From assembly GCA_015345905.1 (NCBI GenBank), contig JADDTR010000011.1, positions 62,001 to 126,000 of the forward strand: DNA of 64,000 nt, given 5' to 3'. Within the stretch, counting starts at the first letter, position 1. Each line of letters starts with the position of its first letter. This DNA is from Aotearoamyces nothofagi (lineage: Eukaryota > Ascomycota > Leotiomycetes > Leotiales > Tympanidaceae). A program made the position numbers and the translations under genes. The notes under the pieces are model-generated. The model saw only the letters and a list, made by a program, of their open reading frames with translations. It did no database searches and was not told the DNA's origin. Below are positions 12,558 through 23,106 of this stretch, one piece after another.

Positions 12558-12725
12558 CTGTATTCTACTTTATTCGGCCCTTCTCTCTACTTTATTCTGC
12601 CCTTTTCTCTACTCTACTCTACTCCGCACCTCTCTTTACTCTACTCCGCACCTCTCTTTACTCTACTCCTCCTCCCCTCTGTCTACTCTACTCCTCCTCC
12701 CCTCTGTCTACTCTACTCCCCCTCC
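12558..12725. repeat. CT-rich degenerate tandem tract overlapping the dac1 stop
   Basis: A run of CTCTACTCT-type units, including repeated CTCTACTCCGCACCTCT and CTACTCCTCCTCCCCTCTGT blocks, reaches through the last codons of dac1 on the opposite strand. Confidence 0.85.
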
Positions 12726-14200
12726 CCTCTCATAGACGCGACTGCCAAACTTCCACACCTCATCGACGACCAGGTCCGCGCCTTGCTCGCCGCCGGCCTG
12801 GCTGAAGACGACCAGATCGGCATCGGCACCCTCGACCAGCGAGCCCTTGATGCCCGTCAGGCCCAGCATGGCGGCGGGCGTTGCCGTGACCGCTTGCAGG
12901 GCCTTGGAGATGCCTTCGCCGGACCAGGTCGTGAAGTTGTTGACGCATTCGATTAGCGAGATGGAGCTGTGCGGGGGGCGGGGGGTTAGCTTGGGGCTGG
13001 GGCTCTGGGGCTCTGGGGGGAGCGGGTTGGGTGTGGTCCCGCACCGGACTTTTGACTTACCTCCCAGCGATCTTCTCCGGGTGGCCCTCCAGCGTGAGTT
13101 TGGGGCCCTTCTTGACGATGCGGTCGCCGTTGGTGTACTCGTAGACGCCATCCGGCATGCCGACCAGCGGCATGGCGTCGGTGACGAGGATGAAGCCGTC
13201 GGGGTGCGCGTTGTACGCGATCTTGATGGACGTGGGGTGCAGGTGGATGCCGTCCGAGATGATGCCAAAGTACGGCCGGCGCAGGTTCTCGGCCGTGCCG
13301 AGCAGCCCGAAGACGCCTGGGTTGCGGTGGTGCAGCGGGCGCATGGCGTTGAAGAGGTGCGTGATCATGGTGGCGCCGGCGAGCACGGCCTGCGAGGCTT
13401 CTTCATATGTTGCCTCGGTGTGGCCGACGGAGTAGATGATATCCCTCTTCGTGATCTCCGGGATCGCGGCGATCAGCTGTCCCAGCTCTGGCGCGGCCGT
13501 GATCTGCCTGATGCGCGGCCGCACGACGGTGCCATCTCCAGTCTTGGTCGGGTTGATGTTGGCGCTCCCGTAGCACGCCTCGAGATCGCTGAAGCCGTGC
13601 GTGGCCTCGATGAGGACTTCGGGCGTGTGGATGCCGTTCTTGGTCTTGCTGAGGAAAGGACCCTCGCAGTGCGCGCCCAGCGATTCCGCGCCGTCTGCTG
13701 CGATCCTTTGTCCGCCAGAGGGCCCGAGGAAAGGGAGAAGCTGTATCGAATCAGCACCAGTCCACTCTACCAGTCCGCGACACTGGTCCTGTATAACACC
13801 GACAGGACCACTGCTTGCTCACCTTGTGATAGACCTCGCTCTTCTGCGATGTGAGCGTGGGGAGATATGAAGTAACGCCCGTCTTCACCAACGACTTGTT
13901 GACCTCCCTGAGCGTCTTGCCCCACGATGACAGGTCCGCCGGGACATCCGAGAAGTTCACTCCAAACGCGCCGTTGAGCTGGACGTCGATGAGGCCTGCG
14001 GACACGATGCGGCCGCCTAGATCAATGGTCCTGTCCGGCACGAGATTCTGGCCATAGAAGACTTCTTGGCTCTGCAGGATCTTGCCCGTACTCGAGCTCA
14101 CCCACAGATCCTGCTCCACCAAGTCCCCGTCCTTTAGCAGCCGGCAATTTGTGAACTTGGTGATGCGGCCGCTGCGTATAGTCGCAGTCGCCGTCGGCAT
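12708..14200 (-). CDS. dac1: N-acetylglucosamine-6-phosphate deacetylase
   Basis: Three exons on the minus strand, 14200-13823, 13740-13061 and 12966-12708, with GT-AG introns and intact phase, give 438 aa. The enzyme removes acetate from GlcNAc-6-P to give glucosamine-6-P in the cytosol. Amidohydrolase-fold landmarks are the metal-site AHCEGPFLSKTKNGIH, then VGHTEATYEE, THLFNAMRPLHHRNPG, the substrate-loop DGIHLHP, and LVTDAMP carrying the catalytic Asp. The length suits the family. The last residues (VYERGGGVE) are encoded by a CT-rich repeat, so the very C-terminus is lineage-specific. The gene sits at one end of a GlcNAc catabolic cluster and is followed on the same strand by nothing but repeats. 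The start ATG at 14200 gives the usual beta-strand opening (ITKFTNCRLLKDG). Confidence 0.95.
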
Positions 14201-15216
14201 TTTGAGATGAGAGGTGGATTCTGTGTTTTCGAAAGGTTTGTGGCAAGTGCTGCAAGGACGATCAACATATTACGAGACTACATGGTGAATAAATGTAGTC
14301 GGGTCTGTTTGCCCTCACCTGTCGTCTTTTAGTAGGAGTGGTATGCCGCGAGCGGTTCCACTTCACTCACGTCACTGATAGCATTCGCTGTAGGCGTGGT
14401 GGATGCGCATTCAAAAGGCGGCAGATAGCCCGAGGGATGCGACGTTACCACGCTAATTTTCCTGCCACTCGCCCACTCCAACTCCGCCCAGGCACAGTAC
14501 AGTTCCACACTCCCCTACCACGCTCCCCTACTACACTCCCCCCCTACACTCCCCTATCAGTCTACCACCGACCATCGCGACGACTAAGCAGATGCATATC
14601 CAGCATGTGCTAGCAATGTTACAGGAGCTATATAGATATACATCCCTTGCTCGCAACTTCGGTACATGGTAGTGGAACTTGTACATCACTTTTCCGATGG
14701 CAATATGACCGCTAAAAGAACATGATCACTGTGCCGAATCTGCCGATGAGAAAAATAAATCACGCACAAAGAGGTTTAATTGAAACGGAAACAGTCGTGG
14801 TAGATATTTTAGTCATACTGTTTATTCATGATTTCATGTTTCCTATAATCCTATCAGGGTATCAAAGTTATCGGCCAATTCTTCTCCGGCCCAAGCTATC
14901 TTCTACTCTCATTATAAAATTTATATCCTTTTCATGCTTTGTAGTTGGATGTCCACTTGTAGCCCAATCGTTGAGTAGATTGTCTAATGATGGCAGTATC
15001 GAGAGATTGGGCGTTTTCTTCTATCCCATCCAGATGGACACGGATTTAATATGTCCGTTTTGCAATTTACCAGAAACCCAGAATCTTCTGTATATATAGA
15101 GCAGCTATTGCCGCCAAGACTCAAAAGGAATATGAGTATATGAGTATATTCGTGGTGCACCGCGGACTATCCCGGCTCATCTCAGATCGTCCTTCTCACT
15201 GTTTCAGATTTCAGCT
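14201..15216. other. dac1 upstream region / ron1 3' flank
   Basis: A 1-kb spacer between the ron1 stop and the dac1 start, both genes on the minus strand. It contains a C-rich ACTCCCCTAC-like tract near 14,505-14,565, AT-rich sequence, and one GCACAAAG site (14,764-14,771) that partly matches the Ndt80-type MSE core CRCAAA. No open frame with a recognisable domain was seen. Confidence 0.55.
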
Positions 15217-17171
15217 TCAGTCCTCTGCTGAGAAATACCGCTTTGGCTTTGCCCTGACCTGTTGCGCCTTTACCTCGACCGGGACACGTAGGTGATGCAC
15301 GACATGTGGCCGATAAATGGCGTCAACGGGTGGCATCCAGTCATCCAGACTTAAAGGGAAGTACTCATATAAAGCATCCGCTGTCTCTAATGGGCTGGTA
15401 GCAGAGGCACGGATTGACCGTTTCTCCTGAGAATATGACGAGGCGCTGCTGGTATCGAACTCTTCGTCGGTTAATGAAAGACCTGTCGGCGGTTTTGCTG
15501 CAGAGTGTTCTTCTGCTGGTTCGGTCTTCCATTGAGGCTGTGGAACCGGCGGTCGCCGTCTCTTGGCTACAGGAGATGCTGAACTTTGCCTTTTTGCACG
15601 ATGCTGGTCTGTGTTTGAGAGCGATGGTGATTGGTTTGCCGACCAACCGGATGGTTCTAATGGTTGCTGAAATGATTGTCAGTGTGCTTTCGGCGTTTGT
15701 GGAGAGGCTTCTGAAAGATGATAGATCAAGAGTAGGCATATTCGAGTAATTAAGCACTCCAATGTAACACTGACAAAGGTAGAAGAATCGAGTTTTATAT
15801 TGCTCTAAAATGCTTTTCGCAATTTCATAGCTCAGAGGTGCAATACATATGAAATTTAATATGGAGCAAATTACGTACCTGGTAAGACTTTTGGGCATAA
15901 TATCGCTGGGATCCTTGGGACAAAGCTGGCTCGATCCACTGTGGGGTACCAGCGACACTGGATGTCCGATTACGACTAAATGATTCCGACTTGCGTTCAC
16001 TGAGCGGAACGTCTTTGCTACTATCAAAGTTCTTTGGACTCCGGCCTCTCACGACAATTGGGTTGGACTGAATCTCTGCTACTTTGATAAGTTGTCCATC
16101 GGCTTCTAGCCTTGCCATTAAGGTAATCTGAATCTGATAATGTTGCTGTAACCCCTTTCTCCTCCCATTGTTGGCAGTTGCGTATTTGAATTGGAGTCTT
16201 CCCCAAGCTATTTGAATAGATACTTGAATTGGATCAGTTTCTTGATTCGAGCTAAGATCTATTGGAATATTGGGTGGAGCTGCTCCTGTCTTCTCCTCTG
16301 TCGATGTTCCATTGGCATTTCCCGTCTTCCACGGGACCGATATGATCTCAGTCGGCTTCCCTTCAATGGATTCTGTTGCAGATAGGGTGGCAACTAGATC
16401 ATATATTGGAGCACGCTGGCCTTGATCTAGAAGAACATATGCAACACTCCGTGATAAGGTTATGGAGCCAGATATCTGGAAGAGATTGCGGCGGTAGCAG
16501 GTCAACTCAAGAGGGCGGCCAGCGGCATCGCCTTCAAAGACGTTCTCGGCGACACAGAACATGCCATTCAGCTCTGCAGACATGCGAGGCCATGTCTGTC
16601 CCGCCTCGTCAACTACTGATGTTTTGTGTATGGGCGCACTAAATCCAAGCAGCTTGTTATCCAAATCAACAGGTAGGGATTCGGTGTTATGCGAGTTCTC
16701 CTCTAGAAATGTGTCGAAGACGCCAGACGGATATGAAAGAGGGTCGTCGAGTGTGGCGGAGAAGTGATCCAAATCGTAAGACGGGGTGAATGGAAGGGAT
16801 GCATTAACGTCGTTACTATTCATCAAGTCGTCAGTGAGCTGATCGCTGGCAGAGCGGCATAATTTTCTTACAACATAGCTTCATTAGAGAAGTCGACATT
16901 GTGGCCGAAGCCGTCTGAGATGTCGTTCATGTTGGATGACGAGAGATGTAGAATATTGATCGGGGTTGATTGCGACGATATGGTTAAGGTATCATAGCTA
17001 GCCATCCTGACATCTTGCCGTCTAAAGATCGATAGTTGAGGGATATGATCTATGCTACATGGCACATCAGCTGGAATAGCATAGGAAGCGGCGTTGGTGT
17101 AGTTGCTGGCAAAGGATTTGGTTGGAAGATTGCGGGGGTAAGCGCTGTGGTGCTGTAGATACTCAGCATGC
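15217..17171 (-). CDS. ron1: RON1-type Ndt80/PhoG-like transcription factor (5' exon unresolved)
   Basis: Supported exons on the minus strand are 17171-16872, 16815-15879 and 15666-15217, about 562 aa. The 56-nt first intron has a CTGAC branch site. The central exon carries the Ndt80/PhoG DNA-binding fold: WPRMSAELNGMFCVAENVF, CYRRNLFQISGSI, then GRLQFKYATANNGRRKG, HYQIQITLMA and IVVRGRSPKNF. The N-terminal block (ADVPCSIDHIPQLSIFRR) and the last exon (LYEYFPLSLDDWMPPVD, ending KRYFSAED) also look family-typical. In Trichoderma reesei, RON1 is the activator of the GlcNAc catabolic cluster, and the neighbours here are exactly that pathway. The frame stays open to an acceptor at 17171, so the initiating exon lies further upstream and was not found. 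An alternative in-frame ATG is at 17005. The 213-nt last intron is chosen for its CTGAC/CATTTCAG signals. Confidence 0.85.
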
Positions 17172-17492
17172 CTGGAAGGTCAACTGCGGCTGACCCAAGC
17201 TTACACGCCCTGTGACTACTGGCGTCGTTCTCTTATCTAAGTGGACATCATCCCTCGGCACATCGCGTGCACGGAACACCAAATAACTGGTGGCACCGAC
17301 GGCACCTCGCCCCGTCCGCGCCAGCGTGTCCCACTACACATGTCCTGAGTTAGAACACAAATAGAGCTGAGGAGCCCACCGATTGAAAATAATCGTTCTT
17401 ATAAAACCCTCGATGTATTGCAACATCTGCATATTGTCATGGCTTTCGGCCAAACTGGCTGAATAGAATAGAGCGGGCAGAGAAGCAGCAAG
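17172..17492. promoter_or_regulatory. divergent ron1 / nag3 control region
   Basis: About 320 bases between the first supported ron1 exon (minus) and the nag3 start (plus). It must hold the nag3 promoter and the missing ron1 5' exon or leader. A minus-strand stretch at 17333-17217 is bounded by a TTCTAAC...GTGTAG acceptor-like signal and a GTGTAAGC donor-like signal. Its open frame does not join the ron1 frame. Confidence 0.5.
17356..17362 (+). promoter_or_regulatory. possible MSE-like (Ndt80/RON1) site CACAAAT
   Basis: CACAAAT, preceded by GAA, matches the CRCAAAW core of the Ndt80 middle-sporulation element. It lies about 130 bp before the nag3 ATG in the divergent ron1/nag3 region. A 7-bp match is weak alone and rests on position next to a RON1-type gene. 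Confidence 0.3.
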
Positions 17493-20447
17493 ATGGCGAG
17501 CAAAGAAGACGAGCTGGACCCGGCGTGGGATGACCTCGACCGGCAAGTGCAAATGGGCCCATTGGTACCTTATCAACTAACGCAAGCAGAGCTATGGGCC
17601 AACTATTTATGATGGGCTGGGAGGGTGAAGAGATAACACCTCAAATCAGGACTTTGATTGAAGATTACCATCTGGGGTCCATCATCCTCGTAGCCAAGAA
17701 TCTTAAGTGTAGGTTTGAATCCCAATGTTTCGAATGCTGCAACTTACTCCATTTAAGCTGCCCAAGAGACAGCTCGCCTTGTTCAAGAGCTCCAGACCAT
17801 CGCCCGGGATGCTGGTCATCTAGTCCCGCTGCTAATCGCCATGGATCAAGAGAATGGCGGAGTCAACAGTCTATATGACGATGAGTACATTTGCCAATAT
17901 CCAAGCGCTATGGGAGTTGCCGCTACAGGTTCGGTCGATCTTGCCTTCGACACAGCGAAGGCTACCGCTCTAGAAATCTCAGCTGTTGGAGTCAACATGA
18001 TCCTTGGCCCTGTTCTTGACGTCTTGAACAACGCCCAATTTCAGCCTCTTGGTGTGCGGGCAACTGGTGATGATCCTCAGGAAACATCTCAGTACGGCAT
18101 TGCATCTATGAATGGCTACAAGGATGCTGGAGTCACCACATGTGGAAAGCATTTCCCGTCATACGGCAATCTAACATTCCTGGGTTCAACCTTAGATATG
18201 CCAATAATCACCGAAACTCTGGAGCAGTTAAGTTTAAGTGCGCTGGTACCATTTCGAAATGCGATTACAGCTGGCATAGATGCTATTATGGTCGGTGGCT
18301 GTGCCATTGCCAACGCCGGCATGAATGCCATGCATGCATGCTTATCAGAGCAGATCGTTGACGATCTTCTTCGTCGAGACCTTGGCTTCAACGGGGTAGT
18401 TATATCAGAATGCCTCGAGATGGATGCTCTCAGCGTTGATATTGGGGTTCGCGGTGGGTGCGTAATGGCAGTAGAGGCAGGTTGCGACCTTGTGTTGCTA
18501 TGTCGCTCGTTTTCCGTCCAGCAGGAGGCGATGTCTGGGCTTAAAATTGGAGTTGAGAATGGAATGGTATCTTCAGAGCGAGTAAGGTCTTCGTTGAAGC
18601 GGGTTCTAAAGTTGAAGTCCGCTTGTACATCATGGGAGAAAGCACTCAATCCTCCTGGCTTGGATTTCTTGTCGAAAATACACCCTTCCCATGCCGACCT
18701 ATCCACAAGAGCGTATAATCAGTCTATAACGATCATGAGAGATACGCAACAGCTCCTTCCATTATCAAACACCTTATCGGAGAACGATGAGTTATTACTT
18801 CTCACGCCTCTCTTGAAACCACTTCCAGCATCAGCGGCTACAAAGTTCTTGGCAGAGGATAAAGCAGTATCTTCAGACCACGATCGCTGGATGGATCGAG
18901 GTTCAATAATGAGTGGAGAAGGAGTTTTCCGTGAGCTCGGTAGATCATTGGCAAGACAGAGGCACGGAAAGCTCCTACATACTTCGTACACAGCGAACGG
19001 AGTACGTCCTAGCCACGAACATCTCATAGAAAGGGCTTCGTCAATAATTATAATAACCGCGGATGCAAATCGAAATCTTTATCAAACCGGGTTTACGAAA
19101 CATGTAGCGATGATGTGTTCAATGCTATCAGCAAGTGGGAAGAAGAAGTCACTTATAGTCGTATCTGTCAGCTCTCCTTACGATTTTGCCAGAGACAAAT
19201 CTATTGGCACTTATGTTTGCACTTATGACTTTACAGAAACATCAATGGCTGCTCTAGTAAGGGTACTCTTTGGTGAACTCGTGCCTCAAGGGACCCTCCC
19301 AGGCGTCCTACGCAAAAGCAGGAAGGTTCAGAAGTCCCGCCAGAACTGGCTTGTAGAGAAGTGGAATACGGAAAGAGATAGCCGCGGCCTAAACGTTCTC
19401 TTAGATGCAGTCAGCAAAATGGCATCTCCCGGTAATCCGTCACCATTAGGCGGTGCAATAGCATCATCTTTCGAATTGTATGACCCAACCGTCGAAGAAT
19501 CTCACTTCGTAGTTCGGAATAGCAGTACCCAGGCTCTGTATGGCTTTTGCTCGACGTATTATCATAACGGAATAGGACATATAGGAGCTATATTTGTGGA
19601 CCCAGCCAAACGCAATCTTTCAATTGGACATTCTCTATATCAGCGAGCGCTTCGTGGTCTACTTCAAAGACCAGACGTTAAGAAGCTGAGATTGGGATCA
19701 GGACTGCCAAATGTATATCCTGGATTACTAGTAGTTGACAAAGTGGAGAGCACCAAGCTTCAGCGTTGGTTTGGAAACAACGGATGGAGGACAGACTCAT
19801 CAGCACATTTTTGTAGCTGTATCATTTGGAATTTGCCAAACTGGTCTCCTCCTGAAAAACTGGTCAAAACGATTCAACGTCTATCTATTGATTTTGACCT
19901 AGTTCATGGACTAGAACACTTTGAGGACATCTCCCAACACGTTATGGCTCATTCGTCATGGGAGACTTTCGAGCTCTATAAGATGGCCCTGAGTGATTCG
20001 GAGGCTTGTGGTGTCGTTCGTGCTAAGAGTCGAAATGATGGAACTCTAATTGGCACGATAATCTTATGCAGACACGGCACCAGCTTGACAACCTACGTGC
20101 CATTTCTTCGATATGGCGACAATACAGGACCAGTTGGAGGCGTCCTGTCACCAGTCATTTCGTCATTCGCAGGTGATCCTCTGCTGCTACTTCAAGGTCT
20201 TCTACTTTTGGGCGTTCGTCAGAATAAAGCTCATCGAGCTAGCACCTCGTACCTGAATCTTGTAAGTTGGTAGCCATACTGGCTGTTATGCATCATACTG
20301 ATCATGTTCCGATAGATTCCTAGCGGAAATCTCGAGGCAGTGGTTCCTTTGGGCTTTGAGGTCCTGCATAGTTTCGAGGAGCTCACCTGTGAGCCTCGAA
20401 GTGGTATGCCAAACAGCTGTAAACTCCCGTGCATGATAAATTACTAA
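17493..20447 (+). CDS. nag3: GH3 beta-N-acetylglucosaminidase fused to GNAT-type domains
   Basis: Proposed exons are 17493-17548, 17590-17708, 17758-20261 and 20316-20447, giving 936 aa. Residues about 12-330 form a NagZ-like GH3 barrel: DDLDRQ, GQLFMMGWEGEEITPQI, MDQENGGVNSLYDDEYI, GKHFPSYGNL (the His/Asp-dyad loop) and VVISECLEMDALS. A C-terminal GH3 alpha/beta part follows to about 570. Residues about 630-935 look like two acetyltransferase-type units (GFCSTYYHNGIGHIGAIFVD with LSIGHSLYQRALRG, then a second ending LGFEVLHSFEEL). It has no signal peptide, so it probably acts inside the cell on GlcNAc-containing oligosaccharides, feeding the adjacent pathway. The first intron has to start with GC rather than GT to keep frame. 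If that is wrong, the start is ATG 17594 (MGQLFMMGW). Confidence 0.88.
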
Positions 20448-20634
20448 TTGCTGTGCAGTAATCTGAAATATAGTAGGCGAGCCAGCGTGATGGAAACCGT
20501 AAAATCTCAATCCTATCATATATAACTTTACACTATGATCACCCAAGTATAAGCCGATAAAGAGTAAATGCTATAATATGTATATGTAAACAGTGCCCCG
20601 CCCGATGCTTTATTTACATGCTCGATTATTCGAG

Positions 20635-22421
20635 CTACGAATCCTCTTTGTTGTTATCTATGCAAGCTACTGCTATTGCCGCGCCGAGCAATGAGCTTTC
20701 ATCTGCCGTGGTCAACTCTAAAGACCCAGCCTTGCCTCCCGAAATCTCAATAAGCCTATCTAGGAAACCCTGGCAGCTAGTGCGGAATCCTGGATAGCTC
20801 ACAATGACAGAACCAGTACATGCCATTAGAGTATGCTCATCAAGGCCCAGTTTTTCGTCTCTCGCTTCGTTACGGACTTCTTGCAGCGCATGAACAGCAG
20901 CAGCGATGATGGCGCTAGCTCGTTGAGAAACGTTGAATGCTATGAGTTGAATGAGTTTGATGTCCGCATCCGAGGCGGTCTTCGATAGTGGATGGTGTGA
21001 AAGAAACATGGCTCGCGCCTCGCTGACCGTGGCACTTCTATCATTGAATAGGTCAGCATTGCAAACTTCGAGATTGGTAAGCAGATACTTACGACTGGAT
21101 GTTGGAGAGGAGTTCCGTGTCTAATGAATAGGGCTCCTTAAGTGATGGCGGCACTACGCCTTCGAAGACGTTCGCGTGCTGGACTCCGTCGATGAGGACT
21201 AGCCGTGCGATTTCCCCTATATATCGGCCTCCGACGAAATGCTCCAAGGGTTGGAAATCTGGCCGTACATGGTGGGCATTGAGGTGAACATCCCATCTTG
21301 TCATGGGAAGATGCCCATGACCGAACATGCCAAGCTCGGTATTTACTATCACCTCCTTTGCAGCGCTGTGCCAGCTATCTGGCCGGATGCCGTATTTCTC
21401 TTCCCCTACAATACCAACGGGAAGATGAACGGCGATGTTCACGCCAGTCCCCAGTATTAGGCCGTATCTAGTCGTGGGATTTGAATAAGCTTTGGACAGT
21501 AATGTTGCCGTTCCGTCGTTCACTATGGATTTCAGCTCGACCTTCAAGTTCTATATAGTGTCAGAGCTATTAAATTTAGAATGCTTTGAGTTACCATACT
21601 CTTCGGTCGCAAGCTGCCTGGATTACATCCGCAAGTTCCTGTCCAAGTAGATCGTCAGCCGCAAGAAACCCTTTTCCCATGGCTTGAATCAACCCGCTCC
21701 GTAATGATGTTTGCCTATCAGAAGTGTTAGTATACGCAATAATGCATCCGTGTATACTAGCATACTCAACAGGAAACGACCAGGCCAAACCCATAGACAA
21801 CACACCCTCATCTAGAAAGTGATTATCAGCAGAAAGAGTTTCTTCAATCTTTCCAGTCATCCAATCGAAAAATGAAACACCTTTCAACTGCTTGACTGCA
21901 TTATTTATCTTGTGCGATTTTAAAGATAAGATCCCTAGTCCACCGTTTTTTCCCTTATGCCCCGACAACTCAATCAAGGCGACTCTAAATGTCGAGCCTC
22001 CAACATCAAGTGCGAGATATTTCCCAATTTCTTGTCCACGAGGAAGCTGATAGTTGTAAGACGGGAGCATGCATCTAAGATCCGATTTCAGAGCAACCTT
22101 AAATTGTTTCTGGAGGCCAAGTGAAAGATTTCTCAACGCGGCCGGGTCGGACGTTGCGGCTCCTAGTAGAAGTGCTACTTCGTGGGCGAAGCTCTCGTTG
22201 GTGTTAGGCTCTAGCGACTTGTGAACACGTCTATCTTGAAGAAATCTAATATACAATGTTGCGAATATCCCTCGTACCCGCGACGTACTTCTCACCAGGG
22301 AGTTCACGGCGGCGATGAATGCCTTGGTGATTCTCCGCATCACAGCTGGACGAAGTCTTGTTGATTTGTTGGAAAAGACATATAGGATCGAGTAGAGCCG
22401 AGTTATGAAATGCAAATTCAT
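20635..22421 (-). CDS. hxk3: hexokinase family, GlcNAc-kinase type
   Basis: Minus-strand exons are 22421-21766, 21714-21600, 21550-21093 and 21037-20635 (543 aa from ATG 22421, or 516 aa from ATG 22340). The first intron is a multiple of three and could be misread as coding. Two-lobed hexokinase motifs are present: phosphate-1 LALDVGGSTFRVALIEL, sugar-binding SFPVEQTSLRSG, the catalytic-Asp segment IVNDGTATLLSKAY and phosphate-2 LILGTGVNIAVHLPVG. Divergence from glucose kinases (NDG rather than NDT, SFPVE rather than SYP) and the location between nag3 and dam1 point to the HXK3/NAG5-like enzyme that phosphorylates GlcNAc. The gene is convergent with nag3 (187 bases apart) and divergent from dam1. 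The N-terminus before GRG-like residues is variable, so the start is uncertain. Confidence 0.88.
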
Positions 22422-23106
22422 GTCAATAAATTGACAAGAAAAAAGAACAGGCTTAGCTACATTTCTCCAGAAGACTTTGAATAGAGTCAATTAATCCACA
22501 TTTGGTTGATAGTAAATGGCGGTTGATTGCGCCATTACAAGAAATAGCAGGGTACACAGTACCAATGAGACATTAAACTCTAGACAGATTTAAAAGCTCC
22601 GGTAGCATCAGCATTGAAATCACTGCTGTGAAGATGCGATAGTGCGGGTCGAGGCATGGAGTCGTGGACCTTGACAATGCAACAGGTATAATGCCTATTG
22701 CAAGAGCAAAGTGCGGAGGTATCTGCGGTAACGTTGCATGCGGCGGCTGATCTTGGTCGGTCCCTGTCGCGTAGAACTCTAAACTTTTATCCGATAGCAA
22801 GCCTCCGCGCCAAAGCAACACCTGATGATTTCACGGCATCTGCCAACCTTCAAGGGCTTTGGACGAGCGGCACTCCGGGGATTCCTGTTGTAGTGACGTT
22901 CCTACCTACCTTAGCTAGCAATCATGGGTAGTGTGGGCAATGCTTCCGCGTCGGCCGACCGTCTAGGCACGTATAGTGGGTGAATAAGTGCTACTTTACT
23001 ACAACATTATCGCCATCCTTCATTCATCCTTGATCCCATATCACCGCCGTCATAAAAGATTGGTCCCTCAGCTACTTTACAACATATTATCTCACGCCTC
23101 GCAGCC
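22422..23106. promoter_or_regulatory. bidirectional hxk3 / dam1 promoter region
   Basis: 685 bases between the two divergent start codons, with no open frame of interest. A shared promoter would allow kinase and deaminase to be induced together. I looked for the CRCAAAW core of Ndt80-type sites here and did not find a clear copy. Confidence 0.5.

Larger units (their letters stand above)
10995..12707. other. 3' flank of the LARP1-like gene and simple-repeat block
   Basis: 10,995-11,900 has only weak open frames, none with a domain, and is likely the 3' UTR and spacer. From about 11,990 to the stop codon of dac1 the region is simple-sequence DNA: C-rich and T/G homopolymers, an assembly gap, a 7-bp array, a hexamer array, TTTGG repeats around 12,504-12,530, and CT-rich tracts. 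Open frames reported across the gap are artefacts of the repeat. Confidence 0.7.

Noticed and set aside
12847-13854. 335-codon plus-strand open frame
   Set aside because: It is antisense to dac1, whose minus-strand exons carry clear enzyme motifs.
17700-17725. tRNA T-arm-like GGTTTGAATCCC
   Set aside because: It lies inside a short nag3 intron, and no acceptor stem or anticodon arm can be built around it.
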